This document shows, in pieces, positions 24,779 through 34,126 of a stretch of DNA of 52,779 nucleotides (position 1 is its first letter; each line of letters opens with the position of its first letter). Both the position numbers and the translations under genes were made by a program. Source of the DNA: Desulfobulbaceae bacterium UBA2276 (GTDB lineage: Bacteria > Desulfobacterota > Desulfobulbia > Desulfobulbales > Desulfocapsaceae); the NCBI GenBank assembly GCA_002347085.1, contig DDWW01000016.1:1-52779 (forward strand), written 5' to 3'. The notes below the pieces were generated by a model. The model was not told where the DNA came from, made no database searches, and saw only the letters and a program-made list of their open reading frames with translations.

Positions 24779-26515
24779 TTACTTGTGCCCCGACATGGCA
24801 CTGTAAGACTGGGCGATTTGCGAGAGCAGATATTCGGCTGCCTGCTCAGGCATCAATTCGACCGTCAGACCATCGCGACGATGACGGATTTCAATCATGC
24901 CATCTTTAGCCAGACGAGTACCGATTGTAACCCTGAAAGGGATCCCGAGCAGATCAGCGTCTTTGAACTTGGAGCCCGGTCGCTCATCACGATCATCAAG
25001 AAGCACCTCTATCCCCTGCGCCTGCAACTGAGCATAGAGGGACTCGGCGGCCGCGGTAATCATTGCATCCTTGAGGCCAAGATTGAGGATAATCACCTGA
25101 TAGGGGGCGATGGCCACCGGAAAGATCATCCCGTTCTCATCATGATTCTGTTCAATGGCCGCGGCCACGATACGACTGATGCCGATCCCGTAACAGCCCA
25201 TAATCAGCGGTTTTTCCTGGCCATCATGATCCTGAAATACTGCCCGCATGGCAGCGGAATAGACGGTTCCTAATTTAAAGATATGGCCGACCTCGATGCC
25301 CTCGATCTGGCCCAGCTCACCGCCACAGAGCGGACAGGGGTCATCGGCAGCAATCTGCCGCAGATCGGCCACAGCTGTCACCGCAAAATCACGGCCCATA
25401 TTCACATTCTGCAAGTGATAGTTTTTCTCACCACCTCCGACCACACAATTACGCATGGTCGCGACTTCATGATCCGCCACCACCTTGATCTTCAGGCCGA
25501 CAGGCCCAAGATAGCCGGTGGGCACGCCGGTGAGGTCAAAGACCTCCTTGTCCTCGAGCAGCTCCACATCAGTCGCCTGCAACAGGTTTTTGAGCTTGAC
25601 CTCCTGCACCTCACGATCACCCCGCACCAACACCGCCACCGGCTGGCCATCACCGCCGCTCACCTTGTAGATCATGGTCTTGACCAGTTTTTCCGGCCCG
25701 ATACCCAGGAACTCACAAACCGCCGCCACCTTGCGTTTACCGGGGGTCTCAATCCTGCCAAGATCGAGCATTGCGTCCTGATTGACAACCGGCCGGGCCT
25801 TGACCTCCGCCTTTTCGACATTGGCCGCGTACGAACAGGCCTTACATACCGCCAAGGTATCCTCGCCGGTCTTGGCCAACACCATAAACTCATGGGAAAA
25901 ACTGCCGCCGATGCTGCCGCTGTCCGCCTCCACCGCCCGAAATTGCAGACCACAGCGGGTAAAGATGCGCTGATAGGCCTCATACATCTTCTGATACGAA
26001 ACACCTGCCTGCTCGTCATCCACATCAAAGGAATAGGCGTCCTTCATGATAAATTCGCGACCGCGCATGAGTCCGAACCGGGGCCTGATCTCATCGCGAA
26101 ACTTGCTCTGGATCTGATAGAGATTGAGCGGCAGTTGCCGATAGGAGCGCACCTCGCCCCGCACCAGATCAGTAATTACCTCTTCATGGGTCGGCCCCAG
26201 GCACGATTCCCGATCATGGCGATCCTGGAAGCGAAGCAGCTCCGGCCCATACTTCTCATAGCGGCCGGTCTCCCGCCACAGATCGGCCGGCTGCACCATG
26301 GGCATTAACAGCTCCAAGGCCCCGGCCCGATTCATCTCCTCGCGGACGATCCGCTCCACCTTGCGGATAGCGGCCAGGCCAAAGGGGAGATAGGTGTAAA
26401 CACCAGCGGTCAATTTCCGAATATAACCAGCCCGCAGCAGCAAGCGGTGGCTGACCACCTCGGCCTCGGCTGGGGTTTCCTTCAGGGTTGGGACAAAAGT
26501 CTGTGAATAACGCAT
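24779..26515 (-). CDS. proS: Prolyl-tRNA synthetase (bacterial type)
   Basis: Class II synthetase that charges tRNA-Pro. 578 residues (E. coli 572). Motif 1 region RAGALELLMPMVQPADLW, motif 2 FRDEIRPRFGLMRGREF, an inserted editing domain (about 225-405) between motifs 2 and 3, motif 3 GCYGIGISRIVAAA, and the anticodon-binding domain near the C-terminus. This is the bacterial (type with INS domain) form. ATG 26515 is the base right after the ispG stop, so the two are tightly coupled; the RSH gene follows by 6 bp. Confidence 0.96.
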   Translation of the reverse strand: MRYSQTFVPTLKETPAEAEVVSHRLLLRAGYIRKLTAGVYTYLPFGLAAIRKVERIVREEMNRAGALELLMPMVQPADLWRETGRYEKYGPELLRFQDRHDRESCLGPTHEEVITDLVRGEVRSYRQLPLNLYQIQSKFRDEIRPRFGLMRGREFIMKDAYSFDVDDEQAGVSYQKMYEAYQRIFTRCGLQFRAVEADSGSIGGSFSHEFMVLAKTGEDTLAVCKACSYAANVEKAEVKARPVVNQDAMLDLGRIETPGKRKVAAVCEFLGIGPEKLVKTMIYKVSGGDGQPVAVLVRGDREVQEVKLKNLLQATDVELLEDKEVFDLTGVPTGYLGPVGLKIKVVADHEVATMRNCVVGGGEKNYHLQNVNMGRDFAVTAVADLRQIAADDPCPLCGGELGQIEGIEVGHIFKLGTVYSAAMRAVFQDHDGQEKPLIMGCYGIGISRIVAAAIEQNHDENGMIFPVAIAPYQVIILNLGLKDAMITAAAESLYAQLQAQGIEVLLDDRDERPGSKFKDADLLGIPFRVTIGTRLAKDGMIEIRHRRDGLTVELMPEQAAEYLLSQIAQSYSAMSGHK

Positions 26516-27589
26516 CTATTTCTCTTCTTCTATGAGTTTGAGTTCCTGGAGAAAGACCGCAAGCAGTTCTTCCTCTTTTACCTTCTTGTAGAGTTTTCCT
26601 TTCTTGAAAATAATCCCTACCCCGTTACCGCCGGCCACTCCGATATCCGCCTCTTTGGCCTCACCAGGGCCATTGACGACACAGCCCATGACTGCCACCT
26701 TGATCGGTTTGGTCATGGTCTGCACGTAGCGTTCAACCGCCTCGGCCAGGGCAAAGAGATCAATCTGGGTGCGGCCGCAGGTAGGGCAGGAGATGAGTTC
26801 AGGGCCACGTTCACGGATCTTGAGAGAGCGCAGGAGTTCAAAACCGACCCGAACCTCTTCCACCGGATCCCGGGTCAGGGAGATGCGGAAGGTGTCCCCG
26901 ATCCCCTGATACAGAAGTATCCCCAGGGCAACGCTCGATTTGACGGTACCGGCAATCAGGCCACCCGCCTCGGTCACCCCCAGATGCAGAGGATAATTGG
27001 TTTTTTTAGCCAGGGCCTGATATCCGCTCACCGTGGTCAGGGTATCGGAGGATTTGATAGAGATCTTGATCTCGTAAAATCCGAGATCTTCAAGCAGTCG
27101 AACATTACGGAGGGCGCTCTCGATAAGGGCGGCAGGGTTTTCCGGGCTTGGATAGCCATGAACTTTAAGCAGATCCTTTTCAATGGAGCCGCTGTTGACC
27201 CCCACCCGGATCGGAACCTGATGGAGCTTGGCCGCCGCCACCACCCGAGCCAGCTTCGCCGGGCCGCCAAGATTGCCGGGATTGATGCGGATGGACTGGG
27301 CCCCATGTTCCATGGCAGCCACGGCCAGACGATGATCAAAATGAATATCGGCAATCAGGGGGATGGAGATCGCGCCCCGAATCCTGGCAAGAGCCGCCGC
27401 CGCCTCAAGATCAAGGACGGCCACCCGGATCAGCTCACAACCCGCCTTTTCGAGGTCATGAATCTGGGCCACGGTGGCAGCCACATCTCTGGTATCAGTA
27501 TTGGTCATCGACTGCACCGTAATGGGACTGCCGCCGCCCACGGATACATTGCCAACCTGGATTTTCCGGGTCTGGTGCCGTAAAATCAT
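26516..27589 (-). CDS. ispG: 4-hydroxy-3-methylbut-2-en-1-yl diphosphate synthase
   Basis: [4Fe-4S] enzyme of the MEP pathway that converts MEcPP to HMBPP. 357 residues (E. coli 372). N-terminal VGGGSPITVQSMTNTDT and the TIM-barrel motif ADIHFDHRLA are typical. The cluster cysteines are visible: SCPTCGRT (two Cys) and GCVVNGPGEAKEADIG. dxr of the same pathway lies upstream in this gene run. A GAGCCGTTACGAAAT-type hairpin (27611-27670) stands 21 bp before the start, which may affect its expression relative to tsaB. Confidence 0.96.
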   Translation of the reverse strand: MILRHQTRKIQVGNVSVGGGSPITVQSMTNTDTRDVAATVAQIHDLEKAGCELIRVAVLDLEAAAALARIRGAISIPLIADIHFDHRLAVAAMEHGAQSIRINPGNLGGPAKLARVVAAAKLHQVPIRVGVNSGSIEKDLLKVHGYPSPENPAALIESALRNVRLLEDLGFYEIKISIKSSDTLTTVSGYQALAKKTNYPLHLGVTEAGGLIAGTVKSSVALGILLYQGIGDTFRISLTRDPVEEVRVGFELLRSLKIRERGPELISCPTCGRTQIDLFALAEAVERYVQTMTKPIKVAVMGCVVNGPGEAKEADIGVAGGNGVGIIFKKGKLYKKVKEEELLAVFLQELKLIEEEK

Positions 27590-27610
27590 GTCCCTATCCC
27601 CTGCTGGTTT

Positions 27611-27670
27611 TAGAGGCCGTTACTGAAAAGAGTAAGGCTCTTTTTGCTCTTTTCAGTTTACGGACTCTTA
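27611..27670. repeat. GAGCCGTTACGAAAT-family palindrome upstream of ispG
   Basis: Arms 27611-27632 and 27647-27670 pair over about 22 bases; the inner ctgaaaagag (27623-27632) and ctcttttcag (27647-27656) are perfect. It forms a strong stem-loop in the tsaB-ispG gap on either strand. Confidence 0.75.
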
Positions 27671-27753
27671 TGCAACGTCAAAGAAACAGCAATCTTTACC
27701 GCTGTTTCTTTGCGTGGCGTTTGGCAGACTACATCCACCGAAGAACATACAAA

Positions 27754-27800
27754 GTGCCGTTACGAAATGAGCAAGCAAGGGCCTATTTTGCGACAGCTCC
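27754..27800. repeat. GAGCCGTTACGAAAT-family palindrome covering the tsaB stop codon
   Basis: Left arm gtgccgttacgaaat (27754-27768) and right arm attttgcgacagctcc (27785-27800). Read on the minus strand, the right arm encodes the last residues GAVAK and most of the TAG stop of tsaB, so the repeat supplies the end of that gene. Confidence 0.65.
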
Positions 27801-28520
27801 CAAGCTCAGCTCCGCATCCGAGGCCCGCACGTACAAAGGGGTGGCAGTGGCAAGTTCAAGACACTGATTCTGTTGCAGCATCTCACCGGCCAGCAGGCCC
27901 AAACCACTGGCGCATGGGTAATGCAGTGTCATTGGAGCACTGACAAACCATGGCCCCAAGGCCTCCTGCCAGAAATCGCCATAGGCCATAACCGCATCAC
28001 CTACAAACAATACCGGTTGGTCAATTTCAGCCGCTAATTTCTGCGGGCTCAGCACCCGAATCGCGCCAACCCGACGGGGAATCCCCTGCCCGTCCGCACG
28101 ATAAAAACAGGCATAGACCTCTTTTTTGCGGGCATCAAGCACAGCACAGATCAAATGTTCGCCCGTGCAATTGAAGGCCAATCCATCAAGGGTTGACACC
28201 CCCAACAAGGGCTTGCCGATTGCCGTGGCCAGTCCCTTGACCGTGGCCATGCCGATCCGCAGGCCGGTAAAACTCCCCGGGCCGATACTGACCGCCAGGC
28301 CATCCACAGTCGGCCAATCAATTTCAGCCTCCGCCAACAACCAATCAATGGCTGAGAGCAATCGCCGCGAATGGGTCACGCTGCTGTTCAAAGACAGGGA
28401 GGCCAAAACCTGACCGCCCTGTCCACCGTTGACACTGCCTGCGCTTCCACGGGTCAAGGCCACTGAGCTGCAACTGGTGGCAGTGTCAAGGGCCAGGATC
28501 AGGGGCACGCCCTCAATCAT
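27783..28520 (-). CDS. tsaB: tRNA threonylcarbamoyladenosine biosynthesis protein TsaB
   Basis: Inactive Kae1/TsaD paralogue that scaffolds the TsaB-TsaD-TsaE complex making t6A37 in tRNAs. 245 residues (E. coli 231). N-terminal LALDTATSCSSVAL is the ASKHA phosphate 1 strand, and VSIGPGSFTGLRIGMATVKG is the family signature. The start ATG overlaps the rseP stop (ATGA), so translation is coupled. Its final residues lie in a palindromic repeat (27754-27800) and are unlikely to be ancestral. Confidence 0.93.
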   Translation of the reverse strand: MIEGVPLILALDTATSCSSVALTRGSAGSVNGGQGGQVLASLSLNSSVTHSRRLLSAIDWLLAEAEIDWPTVDGLAVSIGPGSFTGLRIGMATVKGLATAIGKPLLGVSTLDGLAFNCTGEHLICAVLDARKKEVYACFYRADGQGIPRRVGAIRVLSPQKLAAEIDQPVLFVGDAVMAYGDFWQEALGPWFVSAPMTLHYPCASGLGLLAGEMLQQNQCLELATATPLYVRASDAELSLGAVAK

Positions 28521-29599
28521 TTGGTAAAGATCCGCAGCAGATCATTATAGAAGACAAAAAGCATGAGTGAGCCAAGCAGGAACATGCCAATCTGTTGGGC
28601 CAAAATCTGCACCCGCTCTGATACAGGCTCGCGTCGGACCGCCTCAATGCTCAAAAACATGAGATGGCCGCCATCCAAAACCGGCACCGGCAGCAGATTC
28701 AAGATGCCGAGATTGACGCTGAGCAGCCCCATGAAAAAGACCAGATGAACCCAGCCCGCCGCCATCTGCTGACCGGCAAGCTGGGCAATGAGGATAGGGC
28801 CGCCCAGTTCCGACATCGGCACCACCCGCTGAATGAGCTTGACAAAGCCCATGACGGTCAGCGAAATATACATCCAGGTCTGGGCAAAGGCCGCCTGAAT
28901 GGCCTGGATCATCCCCACTTTTTCATAGACCAAGGACTCGGCCTTGGCCACCCCGATCATATAACGTTTCTCGACGACCTCACCAAAGACATTTTTCACG
29001 CTATCAATAGCCGGAGTTACGGTAACAATAACAGTTTTCTGTTCCGTTCCCCGCTTGATCTCGATAGTAAGTGGTTTGCCGTCACTCTCTTTGACACTTT
29101 TCAAGACCTCAAGCCAGCCAGTCACAGCGTGTTCATTGATCTGCACAATAGTATCGCCGCTCACCAGTCCTGCAACGGCTGCCGGTGATTTTTCATTTAC
29201 CTGGCCAATAGTGGTGGTATCCCGGGAGTCTGGAACGCCGATGGCTATAAAAAGACCACAAAAGAGAACAAGGGCAAACAAGAGGTTAAAAACCGGTCCG
29301 GCCAGGACGATGAAAAATCGTTTCCACACCGGCTTATGGGCAAACGAGCCCTGCTGATCAGAGACAGTGACATTCTGTTCATCGGGGTTTTCCCCAAGCA
29401 TCTTCACATACCCGCCTAAGGGAAAGGCACTGATCAGATATTCGGTCTCACCATAGGTCTTACCAATAATTTTTGGGCCAAAACCGAGCGAAAACTTGAG
29501 CACCTTGACCTTGAACAACTTGGCAAAGAGAAAATGACCCAGCTCATGCACAAAAATAAGCAGGCCCAGAACAATGATAAACGAGAAGGCAGTATTCAT
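28517..29599 (-). CDS. rseP: Site-2 intramembrane zinc metalloprotease RseP
   Basis: Cleaves membrane-bound anti-sigma factors and remnant signal peptides. 360 residues from ATG 29599, chosen because the family starts with the first membrane helix there; the open frame upstream reads into spacer. Zinc site HELGH (18-22) in the first helix, LAGPVFNLLFA second conserved helix, one PDZ domain (about 125-200) where E. coli RseP (450 residues) has two, and the C-terminal LDGGH motif in PVPVLDGGHLMF. The single-PDZ size is common outside gammaproteobacteria. It lies between dxr (34-bp gap) and tsaB. Confidence 0.93.
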   Translation of the reverse strand: MNTAFSFIIVLGLLIFVHELGHFLFAKLFKVKVLKFSLGFGPKIIGKTYGETEYLISAFPLGGYVKMLGENPDEQNVTVSDQQGSFAHKPVWKRFFIVLAGPVFNLLFALVLFCGLFIAIGVPDSRDTTTIGQVNEKSPAAVAGLVSGDTIVQINEHAVTGWLEVLKSVKESDGKPLTIEIKRGTEQKTVIVTVTPAIDSVKNVFGEVVEKRYMIGVAKAESLVYEKVGMIQAIQAAFAQTWMYISLTVMGFVKLIQRVVPMSELGGPILIAQLAGQQMAAGWVHLVFFMGLLSVNLGILNLLPVPVLDGGHLMFLSIEAVRREPVSERVQILAQQIGMFLLGSLMLFVFYNDLLRIFTK

Positions 29600-29633
29600 T
29601 TCAGGTATGATTCCTTGTTGGAAAAAAGAGAGA

Positions 29634-30809
29634 TCAAGAGAGATCAAGAGAGATAAGGCGTTCGGCCTCGGATCGGGCCCTGGTATCAGCGGCCAGGATA
29701 TCAGCAAGTGAGTCCTCGCTGCCGTTTGCCCCCTCATGCCACATCTGTTCCATGACCTTGGTCACGGTTGCGACAATCCCCGGAAAAGACAAGCGCCCCT
29801 CAAGAAAGGCCGCCACCGCCACTTCATTGGCACCATTTAAGACCGCGGGCATCACTCCACCTTGCCGTAAGGCCTGAAAGGCCAAGGGCAGGGCTGGAAA
29901 GCGCTCATAATCAGGCTCTTGGAATTGCAAATTTCCGCATTGGGAAAGTTGCAGTGGCTTGAGGGCCAAGGGCAGGCGTCTGGGATACGAGAGGGCGTAA
30001 GCAATGGGGATGCGCATATCGGGGATCCCCAGTTGGGCCACCACCGACCCATCCTGAAATTCAACCAAAGAATGCACAATAGATTGCGGATGCACCACCA
30101 CCTCGATGGCATCAACCGTCATATCAAAGAGCCATCGAGCCTCAATGACCTCCAGCCCTTTATTCATAAGGGTTGACGAGTCAACAGAGATTTTTTTTCC
30201 CATATTCCAATTAGGATGGGCCAGGGCCTGATCAGGGGTAACATGGCGCAGCTCCTCAGCTTTTGTGTGTAAAAACGGGCCACCTGAAGCGGTGAGGATA
30301 ATCTTGGCCACATCTTCACGATGCCCAGCCTCCAAGGCCTGGAAAATGGCACTGTGCTCTGAATCCACCGGCAACAGTTGAATATTGTTACGCTTCGCTG
30401 CCGCCATGACCAACTTACCGGCCATAACCAAGGTCTCCTTGTTGGCAAGCCCAATATCTTTACCGGCCTCAATGGCGGCCAAGGTCGGCAGCAATCCAGC
30501 ACCACCGACTATAGCCGAAATGGTCATGGTCGCTGTTGTGAGCGTTGCCACCTGAACAGCACCCTCAGGACCCCAGACAATCCGACCTTGATAGCTTGCC
30601 GGCAAAAGGGCCTTGAGCCTGTCGGCATGACAGGCATCGAGCACCGAGATCAGTTCGGGGGAAAACTCCACCACCTGACGATGCAACAGATCCACATTCC
30701 GACCCGCAGCAAGTCCAACTATACGGTACTGATCGGGAAATTGCCGAACCACATCGAGCACACTCGTGCCAATGGAGCCGGTAGAACCCAAGAGTGACAG
30801 ATATTTCAT
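29634..30809 (-). CDS. dxr: 1-deoxy-D-xylulose 5-phosphate reductoisomerase
   Basis: NADPH enzyme of the MEP pathway that converts DXP to MEP. 391 residues (E. coli 398). N-terminal LLGSTGSIGTSVLDVV binds NADPH; LPVDSEHSAIFQ, SGGPFL and HPNWNMGKKISVDSSTLMNKG form the metal and substrate site. The start overlaps the cdsA stop by 4 bp. The C-terminal codons contain a short direct repeat (agagatcaag) that continues past the stop, suggesting slippage at the 3' end. Confidence 0.96.
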   Translation of the reverse strand: MKYLSLLGSTGSIGTSVLDVVRQFPDQYRIVGLAAGRNVDLLHRQVVEFSPELISVLDACHADRLKALLPASYQGRIVWGPEGAVQVATLTTATMTISAIVGGAGLLPTLAAIEAGKDIGLANKETLVMAGKLVMAAAKRNNIQLLPVDSEHSAIFQALEAGHREDVAKIILTASGGPFLHTKAEELRHVTPDQALAHPNWNMGKKISVDSSTLMNKGLEVIEARWLFDMTVDAIEVVVHPQSIVHSLVEFQDGSVVAQLGIPDMRIPIAYALSYPRRLPLALKPLQLSQCGNLQFQEPDYERFPALPLAFQALRQGGVMPAVLNGANEVAVAAFLEGRLSFPGIVATVTKVMEQMWHEGANGSEDSLADILAADTRARSEAERLISLDLS

Positions 30810-31627
30810 GGGGCCACCATCGAGACACCTTGAAGCCCCTGATACCCAAGCAACAAATAATAGAGCACCGGACCGGCAAAAAGGAGGGAATCGATCCGAT
30901 CAAGAACACCCCCATGGCCTGCCAACAGCGTCCCGGAATCTTTGGTAGAGGTTGCCCTTTTTATAATGGACTCGGTCAGATCACCAACAATCCCGACCCC
31001 GGTCAAAAGGATAGCAGCAGGGACCAGAAACAACCAGCTCACCTCAAGTCGCAGCAAGAGGGCCATAATAATCGCCATAATCACTCCGGCGATCAGCCCA
31101 CCGACTGCTCCCTCAACGGTCTTATTAGGACTTACTAAAGGACATAGTTTATGCCTTCCGAAACGCCGACCGCAATAATAGGCCCCGGAATCAGAGCCGG
31201 CAGTAATCGCCGTCAGCACCAGAAGCCAACTACTGCCTTCGGGAAGCTGATGCAGCAGGAGCAGATGCGCCCCCAGAAACCCGACATAGGCTACGCCAAA
31301 GAAAGCCCGACTGAAGGACAGCAACGAGTCTTGCAACTGGCTGTAAAAATAAATAATGTAAGCGCTCAACAGCAGAAAAGACAGGAGGAGACCGCCACTA
31401 AGCCCAAGGGAGGGAAAGAAGGCAAGACCTAAAGAAGGGAAAAGGGAGAGGACAACAAAAAAAGTCCGAAAACAGATGCCCTGATCAGGAGCGACCATCC
31501 TCCCATATTCATCGGCACCAATCCCGATCACCAGGGACATAACCAGAAAGAACAACAGAGAGGGGCCATAAAGAAGCAGGAGTAACCAACAAGCTACAAG
31601 GGCAAGACCGGGAAGCAATCGATTCAT
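30806..31627 (-). CDS. cdsA: Phosphatidate cytidylyltransferase
   Basis: Integral membrane enzyme making CDP-diacylglycerol from phosphatidic acid and CTP, the branch point for phospholipids. 273 residues from ATG 31627 (a TTG seven codons earlier has no better ribosome site). Seven to eight hydrophobic helices and the C-terminal family signature: SDSGAYYCGRRFG, SPNKTVEGAVGG and GIVGDLTESIIKRATSTKDSG with the metal-binding Asp residues. It precedes dxr with a 4-bp overlap, the widespread uppS-cdsA-dxr-rseP order. Confidence 0.94.
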   Translation of the reverse strand: MNRLLPGLALVACWLLLLLYGPSLLFFLVMSLVIGIGADEYGRMVAPDQGICFRTFFVVLSLFPSLGLAFFPSLGLSGGLLLSFLLLSAYIIYFYSQLQDSLLSFSRAFFGVAYVGFLGAHLLLLHQLPEGSSWLLVLTAITAGSDSGAYYCGRRFGRHKLCPLVSPNKTVEGAVGGLIAGVIMAIIMALLLRLEVSWLFLVPAAILLTGVGIVGDLTESIIKRATSTKDSGTLLAGHGGVLDRIDSLLFAGPVLYYLLLGYQGLQGVSMVAP

Positions 31628-31708
31628 ATTTTTCCACGAAGACACCAACCAGAAGCAGCGAGTCCGGCCAGAATCTTTATCCTGTAATGCCGAGCATCCG
31701 GCAGGGTG

Positions 31709-32455
31709 TTAATCTTGAGGCAATTGGGAGCTTATCTTGCCAAAACGCCGCTCACGCGTCTGAAAGTCAGCAATAGCTTGGTGAAAGGCATCCTTCCGAA
31801 AATCCGGCCACATCATATCGGTGAAATAAATTTCACTATATGATGCCTGCCACAGCAGAAAATTTGAGAGCCGAGCCTCACCGCCGGTGCGAATCAACAG
31901 GTCAGGATCGGCCATGCCGGCCGTGTCCAGATACCTGCTGATCACATCCTCGTTGATCTCCTCGGGTTTGAGCTCCCCGGTTACGCAGGTCGCCGCAATC
32001 TTTCTCATCGCCCTGGTAAGCTCCGAGCGTGAACCATAACTCAGGGCCAGATTAAGCACCAGTCCATTATTATGTGCGGTCGCAGTCTTGGCGTGATCCA
32101 AAACCTCACGGACCTCCAGTGGAAGTCGCTCAAGTTCTCCTATACAGGTAAAACGGATATCATTTTGTAACATCTTAGCCAGTTCCGCCTGGACATAACT
32201 CTTCAGAAAAGACATCAACCCACTGACTTCGTTGGCCGGACGTTTCCAGTTCTCAGAAGAAAAGGCATACAGGGTAAGAATCTCGACCCCAATCTTTCGC
32301 GCGGCCTCTACCACCTCCCGCACTGAATCGACCCCGGCCTTATGACCAAAAAGACGGGGCTGATGCCGCTGTTGGGCCCAGCGACCATTCCCATCCATAA
32401 TAATCGCCACATGGTGCGGGATACGGGCCGGATCAATAACAGGAGGTTGAGACAT
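31709..32455 (-). CDS. uppS: Isoprenyl transferase (undecaprenyl diphosphate synthase)
   Basis: cis-Prenyltransferase that makes the C55 lipid carrier from FPP and IPP. 248 residues (E. coli 253). HVAIIMDGNGRWA (P-loop Asp), GHKAGVDSVREVV, LYAFSSENWKRP, and the C-terminal IRTGGEARLSNFLLWQ and FTDMMWPDF all match. cdsA follows by 81 bp. Together with uppP and the arn genes in this window it supplies and recycles the undecaprenyl carrier. In the 141-bp gap to frr I see nothing specific. Confidence 0.95.
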   Translation of the reverse strand: MSQPPVIDPARIPHHVAIIMDGNGRWAQQRHQPRLFGHKAGVDSVREVVEAARKIGVEILTLYAFSSENWKRPANEVSGLMSFLKSYVQAELAKMLQNDIRFTCIGELERLPLEVREVLDHAKTATAHNNGLVLNLALSYGSRSELTRAMRKIAATCVTGELKPEEINEDVISRYLDTAGMADPDLLIRTGGEARLSNFLLWQASYSEIYFTDMMWPDFRKDAFHQAIADFQTRERRFGKISSQLPQD

Positions 32456-32596
32456 AATAATCAGGAAATCTTAAAAGTCATCAAGGAGGTAGCTGAGCGA
32501 AAAGGCTCAAAGACGAGGCGCACTCATCGTAAGAACTGCCGGCCGTTCTTTAATCATCCGAGGGAGCGAGCGACACAAAGGCGTTGCGCGATGCCA

Positions 32597-33151
32597 TCAA
32601 ACCTCCATAACCTCTTTTTCCTTGGCCGCGCTAATCGTATCAATCAATTTCATGGAAACATCTGTCTTCTGTTGAGCCTCATCCTGCAATTTGAACAGGT
32701 CATCCTCAGATATTTCTTTATCTTTTTTCTGTTTTTTCAGGACTTCAATGGCTTCACGACGAATATTACGCACCGCCACCCGAATCTCTTCGGCAATCTT
32801 CTTGACATGTTTCACCAGATCCTTCCGCCGCTCTTCGGTAAGCTGGGGGATAGAAAGACGAATCATCTTGCCATCATTGGCCGGGGTCAAGCCGACATCG
32901 GATTTGAGAATGGCCTTTTCGATAGCAGGCAACATCTGGGGATCCCAAGGGGTGATGACAATCATTCGGCTTTCCGGGATAGTCATGGAACCAACCTGAT
33001 TCAAAGGCATAAGGCTGCCATAGGCATTCACCGAGATCCCTTCCAGCAGGGCCAGCGAGGCACGACCGGTACGGACCTTGGACAGCTCATGCCGTAAGGC
33101 CTCAATGCTCTTCTCAATCTTGTCAGCCATCTCCACCAGTATTTCACTCAT
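32597..33151 (-). CDS. frr: Ribosome recycling factor
   Basis: Splits post-termination ribosomes together with EF-G. 184 residues (E. coli 185). Typical blocks: EALRHELSKVRTGRASLALLEG, RMIVITPWDP, IRLSIPQLTEERRKDLVK and VRNIRREA. The C-terminal three-helix bundle is complete. It follows pyrH across a 146-bp gap occupied by a palindromic repeat (33189-33293). Confidence 0.96.
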   Translation of the reverse strand: MSEILVEMADKIEKSIEALRHELSKVRTGRASLALLEGISVNAYGSLMPLNQVGSMTIPESRMIVITPWDPQMLPAIEKAILKSDVGLTPANDGKMIRLSIPQLTEERRKDLVKHVKKIAEEIRVAVRNIRREAIEVLKKQKKDKEISEDDLFKLQDEAQQKTDVSMKLIDTISAAKEKEVMEV

Positions 33152-33188
33152 CAGCTCTTCTCCCGCCTACCAGCTAAACATCAATTTC

Positions 33189-33293
33189 CTAAGCCGTCAT
33201 TACAAAACAACTTGCACAATTATGATCCGAAAACGACATAATGATCCGTAACGAAATGATCAAAAAAGTAGAAGCTCTTTCGTAACGGCCCTA
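33189..33293. repeat. Compound GAGCCGTTACGAAAT-family repeat between pyrH and frr
   Basis: Outer arms ctaagccgtcattacaaaa (33189-33207) and ctttcgtaacggccctaag (33277-33295), with a further internal copy gatccgtaacgaaatgatc (33243-33261) and a direct repeat of gatccg (33224 and 33243). It looks like one copy inserted into, or recombined with, another. Confidence 0.65.
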
Positions 33294-33297
33294 AGCA

Positions 33298-34011
33298 CTA
33301 AACCGTAACCAGGGTTCCTACTTGCTCCCCACAAACAGCCTTGAGGATATTCCCAGGTGTATTCATATTCAACACCATGATGGGTTTTTTATCATCCCGG
33401 GCCAGGGCAATACCAGCAGCATCCATCACCTTCAGTCCCTTCCGTAACACGTCGTCATAGGTCAAACGATCAAATTTAACGGCATCGGGCGAGCCAACCG
33501 GATCTTTATCATAAATGCCATCAACCTTGGTGGCCTTGATCACAACATCAGCATTTATCTCCAAGGCCCGGAGCACCCCGGCGGAATCGGTAGTAAAATA
33601 AGGATTACCAGTCCCTCCGGCAAAAATAACAACCCGTCCCTTTTCAAGGTGCCTGGTGGCCCGACGCCGGATATAGGATTCACATACTGATTGCATGGGA
33701 ATGGCCGACATCACCCGGGTCACAACGCCCACCCTCTCAAGGGCATCCTGCAGGGCCAGACTGTTAATAACCGTGGCCAGCATCCCCATATTATCAGCAG
33801 TAGTTCGATCCATTCCCCTGCTGGCCCCTGCCACCCCCCGAAAGATGTTACCAGCACCAATCACTACCCCCGGTTCAACACCCAGGGACACCAGTTCTTT
33901 GATCTCGGCGGCCACAAAACTAATAACCCCGGTGTTGATGCCAAAGGCATCTTCACCCATCAGGGCCTCACCACTCAATTTCAGCAAAATCCTTTTATAG
34001 TGTATCTGCAT
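33298..34011 (-). CDS. pyrH: UMP kinase
   Basis: Amino-acid-kinase-fold enzyme that phosphorylates UMP to UDP. 237 residues (E. coli 241) from ATG 34011, chosen because YKRILLKLSGEAL follows directly and AAGGAAC stands upstream; the open frame further upstream is spacer. GAGNIFRG, AGGTGNPYFTTDSA and the C-terminal MDAAGIALARDDKKPI are family signatures. It lies after tsf by 115 bp, in the usual rpsB-tsf-pyrH-frr order. Confidence 0.96.
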   Translation of the reverse strand: MQIHYKRILLKLSGEALMGEDAFGINTGVISFVAAEIKELVSLGVEPGVVIGAGNIFRGVAGASRGMDRTTADNMGMLATVINSLALQDALERVGVVTRVMSAIPMQSVCESYIRRRATRHLEKGRVVIFAGGTGNPYFTTDSAGVLRALEINADVVIKATKVDGIYDKDPVGSPDAVKFDRLTYDDVLRKGLKVMDAAGIALARDDKKPIMVLNMNTPGNILKAVCGEQVGTLVTV

Positions 34012-34126
34012 GAACAGTTCCTTTACATTCCGAAAAATGCATAAAAAGACGTGGGGAGGAGAAAAGAGGCCGTACAGTAACAAGCCAGACCTTTAATGAT
34101 CATAAAAACAGGACGACAGGCGTACT

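Noticed and set aside
25283..26308. 341-codon plus-strand frame opposite proS
   Set aside because: His-rich antisense shadow of a clear synthetase.
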